This document shows, in pieces, positions 1-10,126 of a stretch of DNA of 64,000 nucleotides (position 1 is the first letter of the stretch; each line of letters begins with the position of its first letter). A program made the position numbers and the translations under genes. Source of the stretch: Archegozetes longisetosus (Eukaryota; Arthropoda; Arachnida; Sarcoptiformes; Trhypochthoniidae); the NCBI GenBank assembly GCA_018873245.2, contig JAEMBT020000009.1:15619794-15683793 (forward strand). The letters run 5' to 3'. The notes under the pieces are model-generated. The model was not told the origin of the DNA. It saw nothing but the letters and a program-made list of their open reading frames with translations, and did not search any database.

Positions 1-1017
1 AATCAAAATGGAGAAACTTGATGAAAATTCTTGAACTACATTTATGTTTTGAATTATACTTAAAGCATACTTTCTTGCAAAACAGTACAATTAAGAAATG
101 TAACTCAAAAAATGAATGCAAGTTATGTAAATTGGTCAACTTTGACAATAAAGCTCAACATTTGTCGTTTTGACATGATTCATTTATAACATTCACTATT
201 ATAATCGCTCTATTAGTAATTAAAAGCAAATATTATAATAATTTTCTGTATTTATATGATATGTTGATTTATTATAAGCTTTTGATAAAATTAAAACAAC
301 TACTTCATTAATTGTTAATATACCTGAATGATCATACAGCTGATGAACGATTCACTAGAACGATCGTCTCTTAGCCATCATACTTCCTATTTTGAACCGA
401 TACACTATATCTAAATATTTCATTTGATTCACAATATTTATTATTACTCCTTTTACTAATTCTTGGATTAAGCCTACCAGAAAACACAGCATTACTCAAA
501 CTTTTGAGTTCTTTGGGAAATCATATGCTTCAAACAAAACATGAATGAATACGAAATGTTACACAGAATTTAATATGTGATTTACTTTATTACGTTCAGT
601 TACTGTCTATTTTCCTCTAAAATTCAGGTCCCTTTCTATCATCTCCAGCATAATAAATCTTATTAAACTCTGTTTCAATCAATTTTTATCTGTTGAGTTT
701 ATAATATTCATACTATACTCAATCTGTTGGTCAAATTGATAAAAGAGACTCTCGTTAACTTGTTTAAATTCCTTTTCTACATAGAATCACTCATTCTTTC
801 TCCTTCTGTAGGCTATATAAATGCCTTTATAGAACATTGTATCTGTGGAATAACTGAGTAAAATTGCACATAAGTTTTTACTATTAACAAATTTGAATAA
901 TTCTATTTCGAATACGGTCGTAAAGCAACAGAAGGAAACTTAATTTAGAAAAAATCAGAACTTGATAGAGCAAACTTGATAGAGTTTTATTTTGCTGGAA
1001 AGTGGAGTTTATTGAAT
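1..1017. repeat. Segmental-duplication flank (copy 1)
   Basis: No gene is seen here. Positions 1-300 are repeated at about 7870-8165, and 84-1017 again at about 12566-13481. The shared landmarks are a CAGTACAATTAAGAAATG stretch, a GGTCAACTTTGACAATAAAG stretch and a region rich in CTTTTACTAATTCTTGG. This sequence lies 3' of the C fragments in copies 1 and 3. Confidence 0.85.
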
Positions 1018-1278
1018 TTAGTCTTCAATTTTCTCAATGCCCTTACAAGCTACTGCACTCAGGACAGCTTCGTTAGGTACAGCGATCGCAAGTATAGCGG
1101 CAACCCATCCAGGTACCATTATAAGTCCAGTTTTATGCAAGTTGCTTAATTCCCCTGCTACACTTCTCAGAGTTTCAGGATGAGCTCCATTGGCCATGTA
1201 TGTAATCACCCTGGGAAAACCATAAGCGAAGCCAACCCCGGAATATACTTGATCACTTAGTACGTCTATGATTCGCCT
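1018..1278 (-). pseudogene. Gene-C fragment, copy 1 (frameshifted terminal exon)
   Basis: This is a minus-strand coding fragment of about 85 codons that ends in TAA and is repeated at 8171-8364 and 13482-13743. The readable C-terminal part includes GFAYGFPRVITYMANG, a hydrophobic VPGWVAAILAIAVPNEA stretch and a KGIEKIED end. Compared with copy 3 it has lost one base in the GGAATATACTTG region near 1240, so the upstream part reads into a stop. The conserved block begins after CAG|AGGCGAATC, which looks like a 3' splice site, so it probably derives from the last exon of a longer gene. Just upstream lies an inverted copy of the gene-B promoter with a TATA box. I do not recognise the family. Confidence 0.5.
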
Positions 1279-1289
1279 CTGGTGTCAAA

Positions 1290-1850
1290 AATCAATGATC
1301 TTGAGACAAATTTTAGCTCAGTATTTATACTAAATCTTAGACCTTGTAGTACAATAAATACCAAATTTAGGACCAATAGCTTAAACCAATAGTTGGACTT
1401 TAACAACAAAGATTAAGTATAATGATAAATTTGGAAATACGTGAGTATCAGCTTATCGTTTATTCTTTATAATTAAGTGGAAATGTGAAAAGTTTGATTT
1501 TATTTAACGAGATTCATATAAGTGCTATGTTATGCTTTGATAACTTTGATAACCAATATAACTTTTAATTATAATAGACTGTAAACATTGTCAAAAGTGA
1601 TAACAATGCAAATACTGTACATAGTTACAGTGGAAGATTAGTTACATGACTTATTTGTCATAAAGTCTAGTCTTAATAAAGAAAAATAAATTAATCGAAC
1701 GTGAATATTTAACAAATATTTGTGAAAATGGAAGTAATCTTTATCCTGATGTCTACTCATCACTTTATATGTACTTTGAACCTAACTAAATTTGATAAAT
1801 AAACGAAATGTTTCTTTGACCAGATGAGTTAACTTCAAAGTAGAAAATTT
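1290..1850 (-). repeat. Inverted copy of the gene-B promoter region (arm 1)
   Basis: The reverse complement matches about 3455-4015, the region in front of gene B1. The match includes a TATAAATACTGAGC promoter core (here TATTTATA at 1322-1329), a TTATCACTTTTGACA motif and a GGTTATCAAAGTTATCAAAG motif. It places gene B's promoter in front of the unrelated gene-C fragment. Copy 2 has a shortened version at about 9040-9240, lacking roughly 390 bp. Confidence 0.75.
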
Positions 1851-2025
1851 GATATTTAAATAAATTCATATTTTATTTATATTACTCTCACTTTTAAATG
1901 TCATGCAATGCTCTGAATCATCTTTTATAATCGATAATACAAATGATATAGTTACTTTTTAATATTTTTAATTTTCGATAACATTGTTACAGAAAGTGTA
2001 TAGTATAGGTGAGATAATATATCGT

Positions 2026-2751
2026 TTACTTAAAAATAATATGTTTGTCAAGGCCCTTCTCATTTTCGGTTGTTATTTCCTCAATCCATTCATCGACAGT
2101 TGTTAATGGTATTGAAGAGAGAATATCTGCCCCATGATAGATCAAAGTTCCTCTTTTAAACTCATATTGAGTCAATTTGAATGAAAAATCATTCGTATTC
2201 AATTTTATACTTCGACCATTCATACTAAACTTTATATCAGCAGTATAGACGTTTAACTTTATATTATGTTTTTCAGGATCTTTATTAAAATCCCTCACAT
2301 CAATGATGAATTGAATCAAGCGAGCAGATTCTTCAGTTGCCTGAGAGAGTTGCTTTGCATCAGTGTCACTAGTTAATAAAGTATTAAACATTTGTCCAAA
2401 TAGTCTTTTTACTTTTCTTGAATCCTTCTCTTCCAAATCGCCGTAAAATTTGATCAAACCGTTTATGAATTTACCATAATTATCGCCTTCAATTCCTTTA
2501 ACCAATTCAATAACCGTAGTCAGACCCAAAAAAGGTATCTTATCGAAACCATACAAATAATCATTCAAATAAGTATCAGATCCGCAAATATCTTGAGTTT
2601 GAGGATGAAAGTTGGCTCTATCTTGAACTGCATGTAAGATTGAGGTCAAAGCATTGGCGTGATTCTTAGGATTTACCAAATCTTTTCCAGATTCAAGTGG
2701 ATCAGATGTATTTTTACCAAGAATAGTAGCAGAAGAAACCAAGATAGGCAT
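2026..2751 (-). CDS. Gene A1: unknown protein, paralogue of gene B
   Basis: A single-exon coding region of 241 codons starting at ATG 2751. The protein has no clear signal peptide or membrane segment and I cannot name its family. It is visibly related to gene B: NHANALTSILHAVQ...NFHPQTQDI aligns with NHLDAVSTILNQV...NFHPGSGDI, KIPFLG with HVPFLN, QFIIDVRD with QFYVDARD, and GTLIYHGADIL with GSIIAHADQL. This suggests one conserved all-over fold, helical first and mixed later. Upstream on the minus strand are a TATA box (2866-2873) and, just before the ATG, a likely acceptor (TATTTTACAG) of a short 5'UTR intron of about 45 bp. It is transcribed divergently from B1. Copy 2 (9414-10126) is frameshifted. 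Confidence 0.75.
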   Translation of the reverse strand: MPILVSSATILGKNTSDPLESGKDLVNPKNHANALTSILHAVQDRANFHPQTQDICGSDTYLNDYLYGFDKIPFLGLTTVIELVKGIEGDNYGKFINGLIKFYGDLEEKDSRKVKRLFGQMFNTLLTSDTDAKQLSQATEESARLIQFIIDVRDFNKDPEKHNIKLNVYTADIKFSMNGRSIKLNTNDFSFKLTQYEFKRGTLIYHGADILSSIPLTTVDEWIEEITTENEKGLDKHIIFK

Positions 2752-2865
2752 TTTAGGCTGTAAAATAGTAGTTAAAGATTAATAGTGAAAATAACGATAC
2801 GAAAATATTTTGTTCTTTGACAAGTATGAGGCTTGAATGCTGCATTCTCGTAACAACTTCTTCCC

Positions 2866-2873
2866 TATTTATA
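2866..2873 (-). promoter_or_regulatory. TATA box of gene A1
   Basis: TATAAATA on the minus strand, about 115 bp upstream of the A1 start codon and conserved in copy 2 at 10241-10248. A transcription start about 30 bp downstream would leave a short 5'UTR exon before the proposed 45-bp intron. Confidence 0.55.
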
Positions 2874-3954
2874 ACTTTAGGAGCAAATAGAAAGACCAAA
2901 TCTAATCTAATGAACCTTGAAGTTTGATTTACAGCTGTCATTCACAAGTTGATGCTCAGACGATTACAATAGAAGCACTTTAAACAATTTAAGTCATGTT
3001 CATAGTTCTGATAGCATCAAATTTAACTATTAATAGTAAATCAAATGATATTTGTTCAAGATTTGTATCTCGTACAGTTAGATACAAACTTTGTTAATTC
3101 AAACTATTTAATTACTATAAAGAATATTATTATAATTAATGAGAAGAAACTCATAGTCTAATATTCTAAACAAAGCCTTAACGACTTGCCAAACATTAAC
3201 CAATGTTTAAGTAAATGGAATATAAATCTAAATTAAATGTAAACCAAATCTCATACGCAATTTAATCAGAGTTATTCGTGATATATCCAATTCATATAAG
3301 TGAATAGTATTTATAACTACAACAAAAATATGATTTTAAGCAATAATTATTGGAATAAAAAGAGATGATCTATAATATTCCATGTCATTTTTAAGTTAGA
3401 ACAATACAAATAAGTTATGAATTTATTTATATATCAAATGTTCTAATTTTAACTTAACTCATCTGGTCATAGAAACATTTCGTTTATTTATCAAATTTAG
3501 TTAGGTTCAAAGTACATATAAAGTGATGAGTAGACGTCAGGATAAAGTCCACTTGAATTTTCACAAATATTTGTCAAATATTCAGGTTCGATGAATTTAT
3601 TTTTCTTTATCAAGACTAAACTTTATGACAGATAAGTCATCTAAATTATCTTCTGTTGCAACTATTGCAGTATTTGTATTGTTATCACTTTTGACATGTT
3701 TGCAGTCTATGATAATTAAAAGTTATATTGGTTATCAAAGTTATCAAAGCATAACACAGCATTAATATGAATCTCGTTAAATGAAATCAAACTTTTCATA
3801 CTTCCACTTAGTTATGAAGAAAATGTGATAAGCTGATACTCACGTTCTTCAAAATTTATCATAAGACTTAATCTTTATTGACAAAGTACAACTATTGGTT
3901 GAAATTATTGGTTTTAAGTTTGATATTTATTGTACTGCAACGTCTAAGATTTAG

Positions 3955-3962
3955 TATAAATA
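3955..3962 (+). promoter_or_regulatory. TATA box of gene B1
   Basis: TATAAATA within TTAGTATAAATACTGAGC, about 165 bp upstream of the B1 start codon. The same core lies before B2 (11344-11351) and, inverted, before C copies 1 (1322-1329) and 2 (9101-9108). A candidate 5'UTR intron runs from TTTGTAAGT (about 4033) to TTTTGTTAAG (about 4108). Confidence 0.55.
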
Positions 3963-4126
3963 CTGAGCTAAAATTTGTCTCAATATGATTCATTTTTGAC
4001 AACAACTTGTCTTCTAAAGTAATATCGAATTTGTAAGTATTGATATTATAACAGTACTAATTTAATACTATTACAATTTATACTAATTTGTGATTGACTT
4101 TTGTTAAGAGACAACAAGTGAGAACA

Positions 4127-4873
4127 ATGTCAGGTGGCTTATTCAGTAACTTAATCGTTGTTGGTAATGAACCAAGAAGACCTATTCCATATCTTTTAAT
4201 GCTTAGAAGCGATGAAATATCAGATAAATCAAAAGAGTTGTTCACAAAAATTGAAAATCATTTGGATGCTGTTAGTACGATTTTGAATCAAGTGGCGAAC
4301 AAAGTGAATTTCCATCCAGGATCAGGAGATATTAAAACTGATGCAGACAGAAAAAAAATGACCCAATCGTTTTATCGTTTCATTGAGGCAGTCGACCATG
4401 TCCCTTTTCTCAACACACCTGCAAATAACGAACGAGTCTTCAGATCCATTAAAAAGAGAGATTATACCGAAATTACTAGAAGTCTCTTGGCCATTTTTAA
4501 AGGCTTTGATGAAATCAGTTTGAAGAAACTCGCAGAAGGTATCTCGAACTTGGCTAAAGCTGTGCTTACAACTCAAACTAAAGAGCTTCATGCCAGTAGC
4601 TTTGCTCAATTTTACGTTGATGCTCGTGATAAGAATCAATTGAAATTCGGATACGCTTATACAACAATTGACTTGACTCAACAGGAGGGAAAGTACCAAA
4701 TCAAAGAAGACCAGGAGTATTCTGTTAATATTTCAGAATACACTGTAAATCATGGCTCGATTATCGCCCATGCTGATCAATTGGCATTAATCGACGCTAA
4801 GAATTTCGATGATTTCCAGAAATGGCTAACTTCTCCTTATGATCCTAATAAGAAAACATGTTTGGATAAGTAA
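4127..4873 (+). CDS. Gene B1: unknown protein, paralogue of gene A
   Basis: An uninterrupted 248-codon reading frame. I chose ATG 4127 (MSGGLFSNL, context AGAACAATGT) because the frame upstream has no earlier ATG. The protein is soluble-looking, with no signal peptide or membrane segment. It opens with a basic PRRPIPYLL patch, then a predicted helical region (KELFTKIENHLDAVSTILNQ), a central Lys-rich helical part, and a more beta-rich C-terminal third with YVDARD and SEYTVNHGSIIAHADQL. It shares these motifs with gene A, from which it is divergently transcribed across about 1.4 kb. AATAAA lies at 4917-4922, about 45 bp after the stop. Family and function are not recognised. Confidence 0.8.
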   Translation: MSGGLFSNLIVVGNEPRRPIPYLLMLRSDEISDKSKELFTKIENHLDAVSTILNQVANKVNFHPGSGDIKTDADRKKMTQSFYRFIEAVDHVPFLNTPANNERVFRSIKKRDYTEITRSLLAIFKGFDEISLKKLAEGISNLAKAVLTTQTKELHASSFAQFYVDARDKNQLKFGYAYTTIDLTQQEGKYQIKEDQEYSVNISEYTVNHGSIIAHADQLALIDAKNFDDFQKWLTSPYDPNKKTCLDK

Positions 4874-4916
4874 TTGTATTGATTACAAGATGATACAGTA
4901 TCAAGAATATATTTTT

Positions 4917-4922
4917 AATAAA
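4917..4922 (+). terminator. Polyadenylation signal of gene B1
   Basis: AATAAA about 45 bp past the B1 stop codon. It is preserved in copy 2 at about 12302-12310. Confidence 0.5.
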
Positions 4923-5094
4923 TGATATTGGGTATTACAATATATATATTATGATGGGTATATTGGCTATATATGAAATCTATGAATATAAAGATGTAGA
5001 TCTCATTTGATAATAAAATTAATATGTTATAATGAATAAATATGTTTTAACTTAAATTTACATGATGTGAATAATGAAAAATTTGCTTATTATT

Positions 5095-5180
5095 CCTACT
5101 GGAGAGGCCCAAGCGGTTGAGACCAACGTATTCTACTAATCATAGACTAGTTTTATTGGTTGAACCTTACTTTCGTATTT
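5095..5180 (+). other. tRNA-like A/B-box remnant
   Basis: GGCCCAAGCGGTTGAGAC resembles a Leu/Ser-type tRNA D-arm (box A), and GGTTGAACC about 60 bp later resembles box B. No convincing acceptor or anticodon stem is visible. It may be a decayed tRNA or the head of a tRNA-derived SINE. It is repeated in the second duplication copy at about 12480-12555. Confidence 0.25.
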
Positions 5181-5443
5181 CGAAATGCAAAACTTCAGAG
5201 ATCGATACAAGTAAAAATATTATATTTAAATGATGATTGTTCTGTTTAGACAGGCTTTTAGCCTTGAAGAACGAGTTGGAACGATATCGTTGGTAAGCAT
5301 AAACAATAAACAATTTAGGGATACAATGCAATATACGAGTATCTCGTTTTAAGACTAGTAATACTTTAATGTCCAAAAGGACAAGTGAGTCTGACATTAA
5401 TTATATATTGCTTATCAATGAGTTGTTCGGTATTTCAATTATA

Positions 5444-6045
5444 GGTTAAATCCGGGCCAATGTGTCTAAATAGTTTCCGACCCCCTACCTCCAAGTGTAA
5501 TAGATCATTGGATTCAGTTCGTCGAGCTGAACATTTTGATACCACACTTGACTACTTACAACCCGAATCTGCCCACTTCTGGCCGCCATGACCTAACCCC
5601 CTCAAAAATGGGTAAACCTGGCTTTACCAAGTTGTAACCCAAGCCAAGCCTAATTTAAAATAAGGTATAATAGGTTAGGTCGCTTCGCCACCTAACTTAT
5701 TCTCTCATACTTTATATCAGACTTGTTTTGGTTACTACTCGAGAATCCGAGTTTATCTATTACGAGGTACTAAACCAAATAATGATAAATATCTCGAGAA
5801 CTACTTGTGATAATTGATCAAGTGAGGTATCAAAATGCTCAGTTCGATGTCCTGAGTCCAATGATATATCAATTGGTGAGGTGAGCCACTCCCGTCGAGA
5901 GTTGTCAGAAGTGGTCAGGTTAGGATCAGTAGTGGTCAAGTGTGGTATCAAAATGTTCAGCTTGACCAACTAAATCCAATGTTATATCACACTTGGGGAT
6001 GGGGGGTCGGGAACCCCTTTAGACCGATTAGCCCGGATTCACACC
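5444..6045. mobile_element. 602-bp inverted-repeat transposon with AATTATA target duplication
   Basis: Long imperfect terminal inverted repeats of 130 bp or more: the left end (ATCCGGGC... CCGACCCCC... GAACATTTTGATACCACACT) is mirrored at the right end. The element is flanked by direct repeats AATTATA at 5437-5443 and 6046-6052 (CAATTATA, 8 bp, is also possible). There is no transposase frame, so it is non-autonomous. The 7-8 bp target duplication is compatible with the hAT-like group, but the termini do not prove it. Confidence 0.8.
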
Positions 6046-6378
6046 AATTATAAATCACAAAAGTAGTGTCTTAATGTGAAAATTTATTGGTAATTAAATA
6101 CCATATTCAATGAAAAGCATATTAATATACTAATAATTGATTTCATTTGATAAGTTTCATTGACTTTTTCGTAATTGAAATGTTTTATATCATGTATACC
6201 TTTTTGCATAGAAATCCGGGAAATTTTTCATTTGTGACTTCTAAAAGTTTGAACCAAGTTTAATTATTTTTTGATTTCAAGTAAATTAAATACCTAATTT
6301 TAACAAAATGAGATTTTCATAATTTAAATGTGCGACCACAAGAATTAATAAACTTTTGAAGTTGTTTATGGGAGTGAC

Positions 6379-6812
6379 ACAATTCTTCCACACTTTTCAA
6401 TTGATCACAGAATATAAGTGATGACCATTTCGAGTCGAATTGACCAATGAATAGTAACTATTTGCCATATCTATATTAAATGACCTACGGAAGGCAACTG
6501 ATGACCATTTCTACATCAGATGAGCTACGGAAGACAACTGATGGCCTAATAATATAAAAAATGATTATCAATTACTGCTCATAGGTGATGTGAATTGAAA
6601 ATGGTCATTGATTTCCTTTCGCAGTTTATCTGATATAGAAATGGCCATTAATTACTCCCCGTAGGCCATCTGAATTTAAAATGGTCATCAGTTGCCTTCC
6701 GTAGGTCATCTGATATATAAATGGCAAATGGTTACTATTCGTTGGTCAATTCGACTTGAAATGGTCATCAATTATATTCTGAGATCAATTGAAAAGTGTC
6801 GAGGAACTGTGC
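6379..6812. mobile_element. Foldback element, about 430 bp palindrome
   Basis: The two halves are reverse complements. CACTTTTCAATTGATC at the left matches GATCAATTGAAAAGTG at the right, with further mirrored pieces (GTCGAATTGACCAATGAATA, ATGACCTACGGAAGGCAAC). Within each arm, units with CTACGGAAG.CAACTGATG.CCAT are tandemly repeated. The centre is near 6560. It could form a large hairpin. No coding sequence is present. Confidence 0.75.
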
Positions 6813-6885
6813 GTGGTAGAATTGTGCTTTGGAAGAACTGTGCATGAAAGAATTGTGCATGGAAGAATTGTGGTAGACCCGTTGT
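6812..6885 (+). repeat. Short tandem repeat beside the foldback element
   Basis: Three to four imperfect units of about 16-19 bp around GAATTGTGCATGGAA. The same motif occurs in the outer foldback arm (CACAATTCTTCCACAC), so it probably grew from the element's end. Confidence 0.5.
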
Positions 6886-6889
6886 TTAT

Positions 6890-7865
6890 ACATATTTTCT
6901 ACAATATAAGCTATATACAGGTCGCAGAACGTTGTCAAATTTCTAGGGGTTTTTTCTATCTATTCATTGATATTTAGATATTTTATGGTCTCTGATTCAT
7001 TTATTATAGTTTTTTTGTGAATTTTGACCTGAATCAAACTCGAAAATATAATGAGCCAATCGTTGATAACTTTCAAAATTTACACGTGCTTCTCTTTAAT
7101 TCTTTTTTGAACCATTCTTTTTGATCAAGTTTTTATTTTGATGTCATAAATGGTTTAAAAGACTATGTTTAGTCCTCAATGAAACATTCTATGAATTTTC
7201 GCACCTAATTTTCTTAAGTGAAAGACATGTAAACGGCGGATCAATTCAATAGTTATTACGTTCGCGGTTAATGAGCTATAATTTTTCATATGGTTATCAT
7301 ACCAAAATTTTTCAGACAACAAATGAAAGTGTGCGAAATTTCCTTTGAATCAAAATACTGTATATAATGCTAGGTTCGGACTTTAATAACATAAGATAAT
7401 TTAACTTAATCTTTCACAACACTTTTACGGATTTCTAAGCAATAAGCTATATAAATACATTATATTAATATAATAGATGTCATAACAAACTGTTTGAGAT
7501 GTAAAGGGTGAAAGCTTGTGCATCTTTATTGCAGCATTGAAAACAGAGATATCTTTTAATTTTATTGTGCCCTTCAATTTCTAATTAATTATTAATAGAG
7601 TTGAATAGCATGGAATTATTAAACCAAAATGTCCAGTAATGAACAAACAGTTGATATACTCAATAAACTTTCTTAAAAAATAAAAGAACTAAATTGAAGA
7701 TTAAGAAATGAATAATTTATTGAGTGAAATGAGTTAAATACTTATCGCATATCAATCAAAATTAGCGAAATATATAGTTTATTAACATAAGATCAGTATA
7801 AGAGAACTTCTGGCGAAGACATTTGACTTTGAAGAAAAGTGATCAAACATCACCCAATTAAGTCA
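6890..7865. other. No gene seen
   Basis: AT-rich spacer between the foldback element and duplication copy 2. No supported reading frame, RNA gene or repeat was found. Confidence 0.5.
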
Positions 7866-8170
7866 TAATCACAATGGAAACACTTGATGAAAATTCCTGA
7901 ATTAAATTTATGTTTTGAATTATACTTAAAGCATACTTTCTTGCAAAACAGCACAATTAAGAAATGTAACTCAAAAATTTAGTGTAAGTTATGTAAATTG
8001 GTCAACTTTGACAATAAAGCTCAATATTTCTCGATTTGACACAATTCATTTGTAAAAGTCAGTTGTTTACTATTATAATCGCTCTATTAGTAATTAAAAG
8101 CAAATATTATTATAATCTTCTATGTTCATATTATATGTTGATTTATTATAAGCTTTTGATAAATTTAATC

Positions 8171-8364
8171 AGGACAGCTTCATTAGGCACAGAGTTCGCA
8201 GGTATAGTGGCAACACCTTCATGTACCATTATAAGTTCAGTTTTATGCAAGTTACCTAAATCCTCTGTTACACATCTCAGGGTTTCACGATGAGCTCCTT
8301 TGGCCATTTATGTAATCGCCCTGGGAAAACTATAAGCGAAGCCAACCCGGGAATATACTTGGTC
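8171..8364 (-). pseudogene. Gene-C fragment, copy 2 (truncated and interrupted)
   Basis: Minus-strand remnant of the same exon as 1018-1278. It lacks the C-terminal VAWKGIEKIED-type end, because the sequence jumps from TTTGATAAATTTAATC straight into AGGACAGC. The conserved TYMA methionine region reads TAAATGGCC instead, and the 5' part is split by the transposon at 8365-9027, continuing at 9034-9055. It is not functional. Confidence 0.6.
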
Positions 8365-9027
8365 CGTATGTGTCAGATTCGCAGAAGTCAGTTTTGCAAA
8401 ATGGGATTTTAACCATTCAGTTTAGCCGAAAAGTGCAATATCTCTGTTTTCCTATTCTCAGTTTAAGTTTTAGAAAGCCCCTATCTTTCAAAATTCTTAT
8501 GAAAAGCTTGAGTTCTAGAAATAATTTTTCAGTACACACATCATGTTCTGCGTAAGAAATATTTTATTATTGATGTAACAATTTCTAAAAGTATTGGAAA
8601 CAATATTCTGTAAATAGGAGTTGTTAAGCCAAATTAGTAGATATATAAGATAAAAATCTTATTCAACTATTCGAAAGTATGATTAAATAGTTTTTATAAC
8701 TCTACTAATAAGTTAAATGTTATATGACTTAAAATTTCAAGATTGAGCTTAAATATTAGTGGAAATGAATGAGGAAAACTAATATTTGACCAAACGTTTT
8801 TAGTCTTGTTATTTTCTATTGACTATTGGTGCTTTAGCTTTTATCAAAATCTTATGATTAATATGAGATTTTTGATTTTACTTTGATAAGTATAAATGAG
8901 CTGACAAACCCTAAGATTAAGGGATGAGAAAATCAGTTGTAAAATTGATTTTAACCTATTTCTGCTAAACTGACTGTATAAAATCCCATTATTCGAAACT
9001 GACTTCTGCGAAACTGACACCAATCAA
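8365..9027. mobile_element. 663-bp inverted-repeat transposon inserted in gene-C copy 2
   Basis: Flanked by 6-bp direct repeats TTGGTC at 8359-8364 and 9028-9033, exactly where copies 1 and 3 are uninterrupted. The termini are inverted repeats of about 40 bp: TTCGCAGAAGTCAGTTT followed by ATGGGATTTTA on the left, mirrored on the right (TAAAATCCCAT... CTTCTGCGAAACTGAC). GTCAGTTT-like subrepeats recur inside. No transposase is encoded. The empty-site comparison with copies 1 and 3 makes the boundaries firm. Confidence 0.85.
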
Positions 9028-9413
9028 TTGGTCACTTAGTACGTCTCTGATTCGCCTCTGGTGTGAAAAATCAATGATATCGCGAGAAATTTCATCTCAG
9101 TATTTATACTAAACCTTAGAACTTACAGTACAATAAATACCAAATCTAGGACCAATAATTTCAATCAATAGTTGCAATCTATCAATAAAGATTAAGTCTT
9201 ATAATAAATTTTGAAGAACGTGAGTATCAGCTTTTCGTTTATACTTAATAAATTCATATTTTATTTATATTACTCTCACTTTTAAATGATATGCAATATT
9301 ATGAATCATCTTTTATTATCGATAATACATTTGATATAATTACTTTTGAATACTTTTAAAATTCGATAACATTGTTACAGAAAGTGTATAGTATAGGTGA
9401 GATAATATATCGT

Positions 9414-10126
9414 TTACTTAAAAATAATATGTTTGTCAAGGCCCTTCTCATTTTCGGTTGTTATTTCCTCAATCCATTCATCGACAGTTGTTAATTGTAT
9501 TGAAGAGAGAATATCTGCCCCATGATAGATCAAAGTTCCTCTTTTAAACTCATATTGAGTCAATTTGGATGAAAAATCATTCGTATTCAATTTTATACTT
9601 CGACCATTCATACTAAACTTTATATCAGCAGTATAGACGTTTAACTTTATATTATGTTTTTCAGGATCTTTATTAAAATTCCTCAAATCAATGATGAATT
9701 GAATAAAGCGAGCAGATTCTTCAGTTGCCTGACAGAGTTGCTTTACATCCGTGTCACAAGTTAATAAAGTATTAAACATTTGTCCAAATAGTCTTTTTAC
9801 TTTTCTTGAATCCTTCTCTTCCAAATCGCCGTAAAATTTGATCAAACCGTTTATGAATTTACCATAATTATCGCCTTCAATTAGTTTAACTAATTCAATA
9901 ACCGTAGTCAGACCCAAGAAAGGTATCTTATCGATACCATTCAAATAATTATAAGATCCGCAAATATCTTGAGTTTGAGGAAAAAAGTTGGTTTTATCTT
10001 GAACTGCATGTAAGATTGAGGTCAAAGCATTGACGTGATTCTTAAGATTTACCAAATCTTTTCTAGATTCAAATGGATCAGATGTATTTTTACCAAGAAT
10101 AGTAGCAGAGAAGTCAAGATAGGCAT
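9414..10126 (-). pseudogene. Gene A2: frameshifted copy of gene A1
   Basis: Most of gene A1's frame is kept (about 213 codons), with about 20 residue changes and a 4-residue deletion before GIDKIPFL. The original ATG (10126) is present, but one base is missing about 20 nt into the coding region (GCAGAGAAGTC against GCAGAAGAAACC in A1). The start codon therefore leads into a stop after about 26 codons, and no in-frame ATG precedes the conserved NHVNALTSILHAVQ block. The TATA box (10241-10248) and 5' region are retained, so it may still be transcribed. A sequencing error in a single run of A/G cannot be excluded. Confidence 0.7.

Noticed and set aside
4322..4699. 125-codon minus-strand open frame opposite gene B1 (and its twin at 11710-12087)
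   Set aside because: Antisense shadow of the B coding sequence. It is preserved only because B1 and B2 are nearly identical.
5095..5180. Functional tRNA gene
   Set aside because: Box A and B-like words are present, but no acceptor stem, anticodon arm or T-run is convincing.
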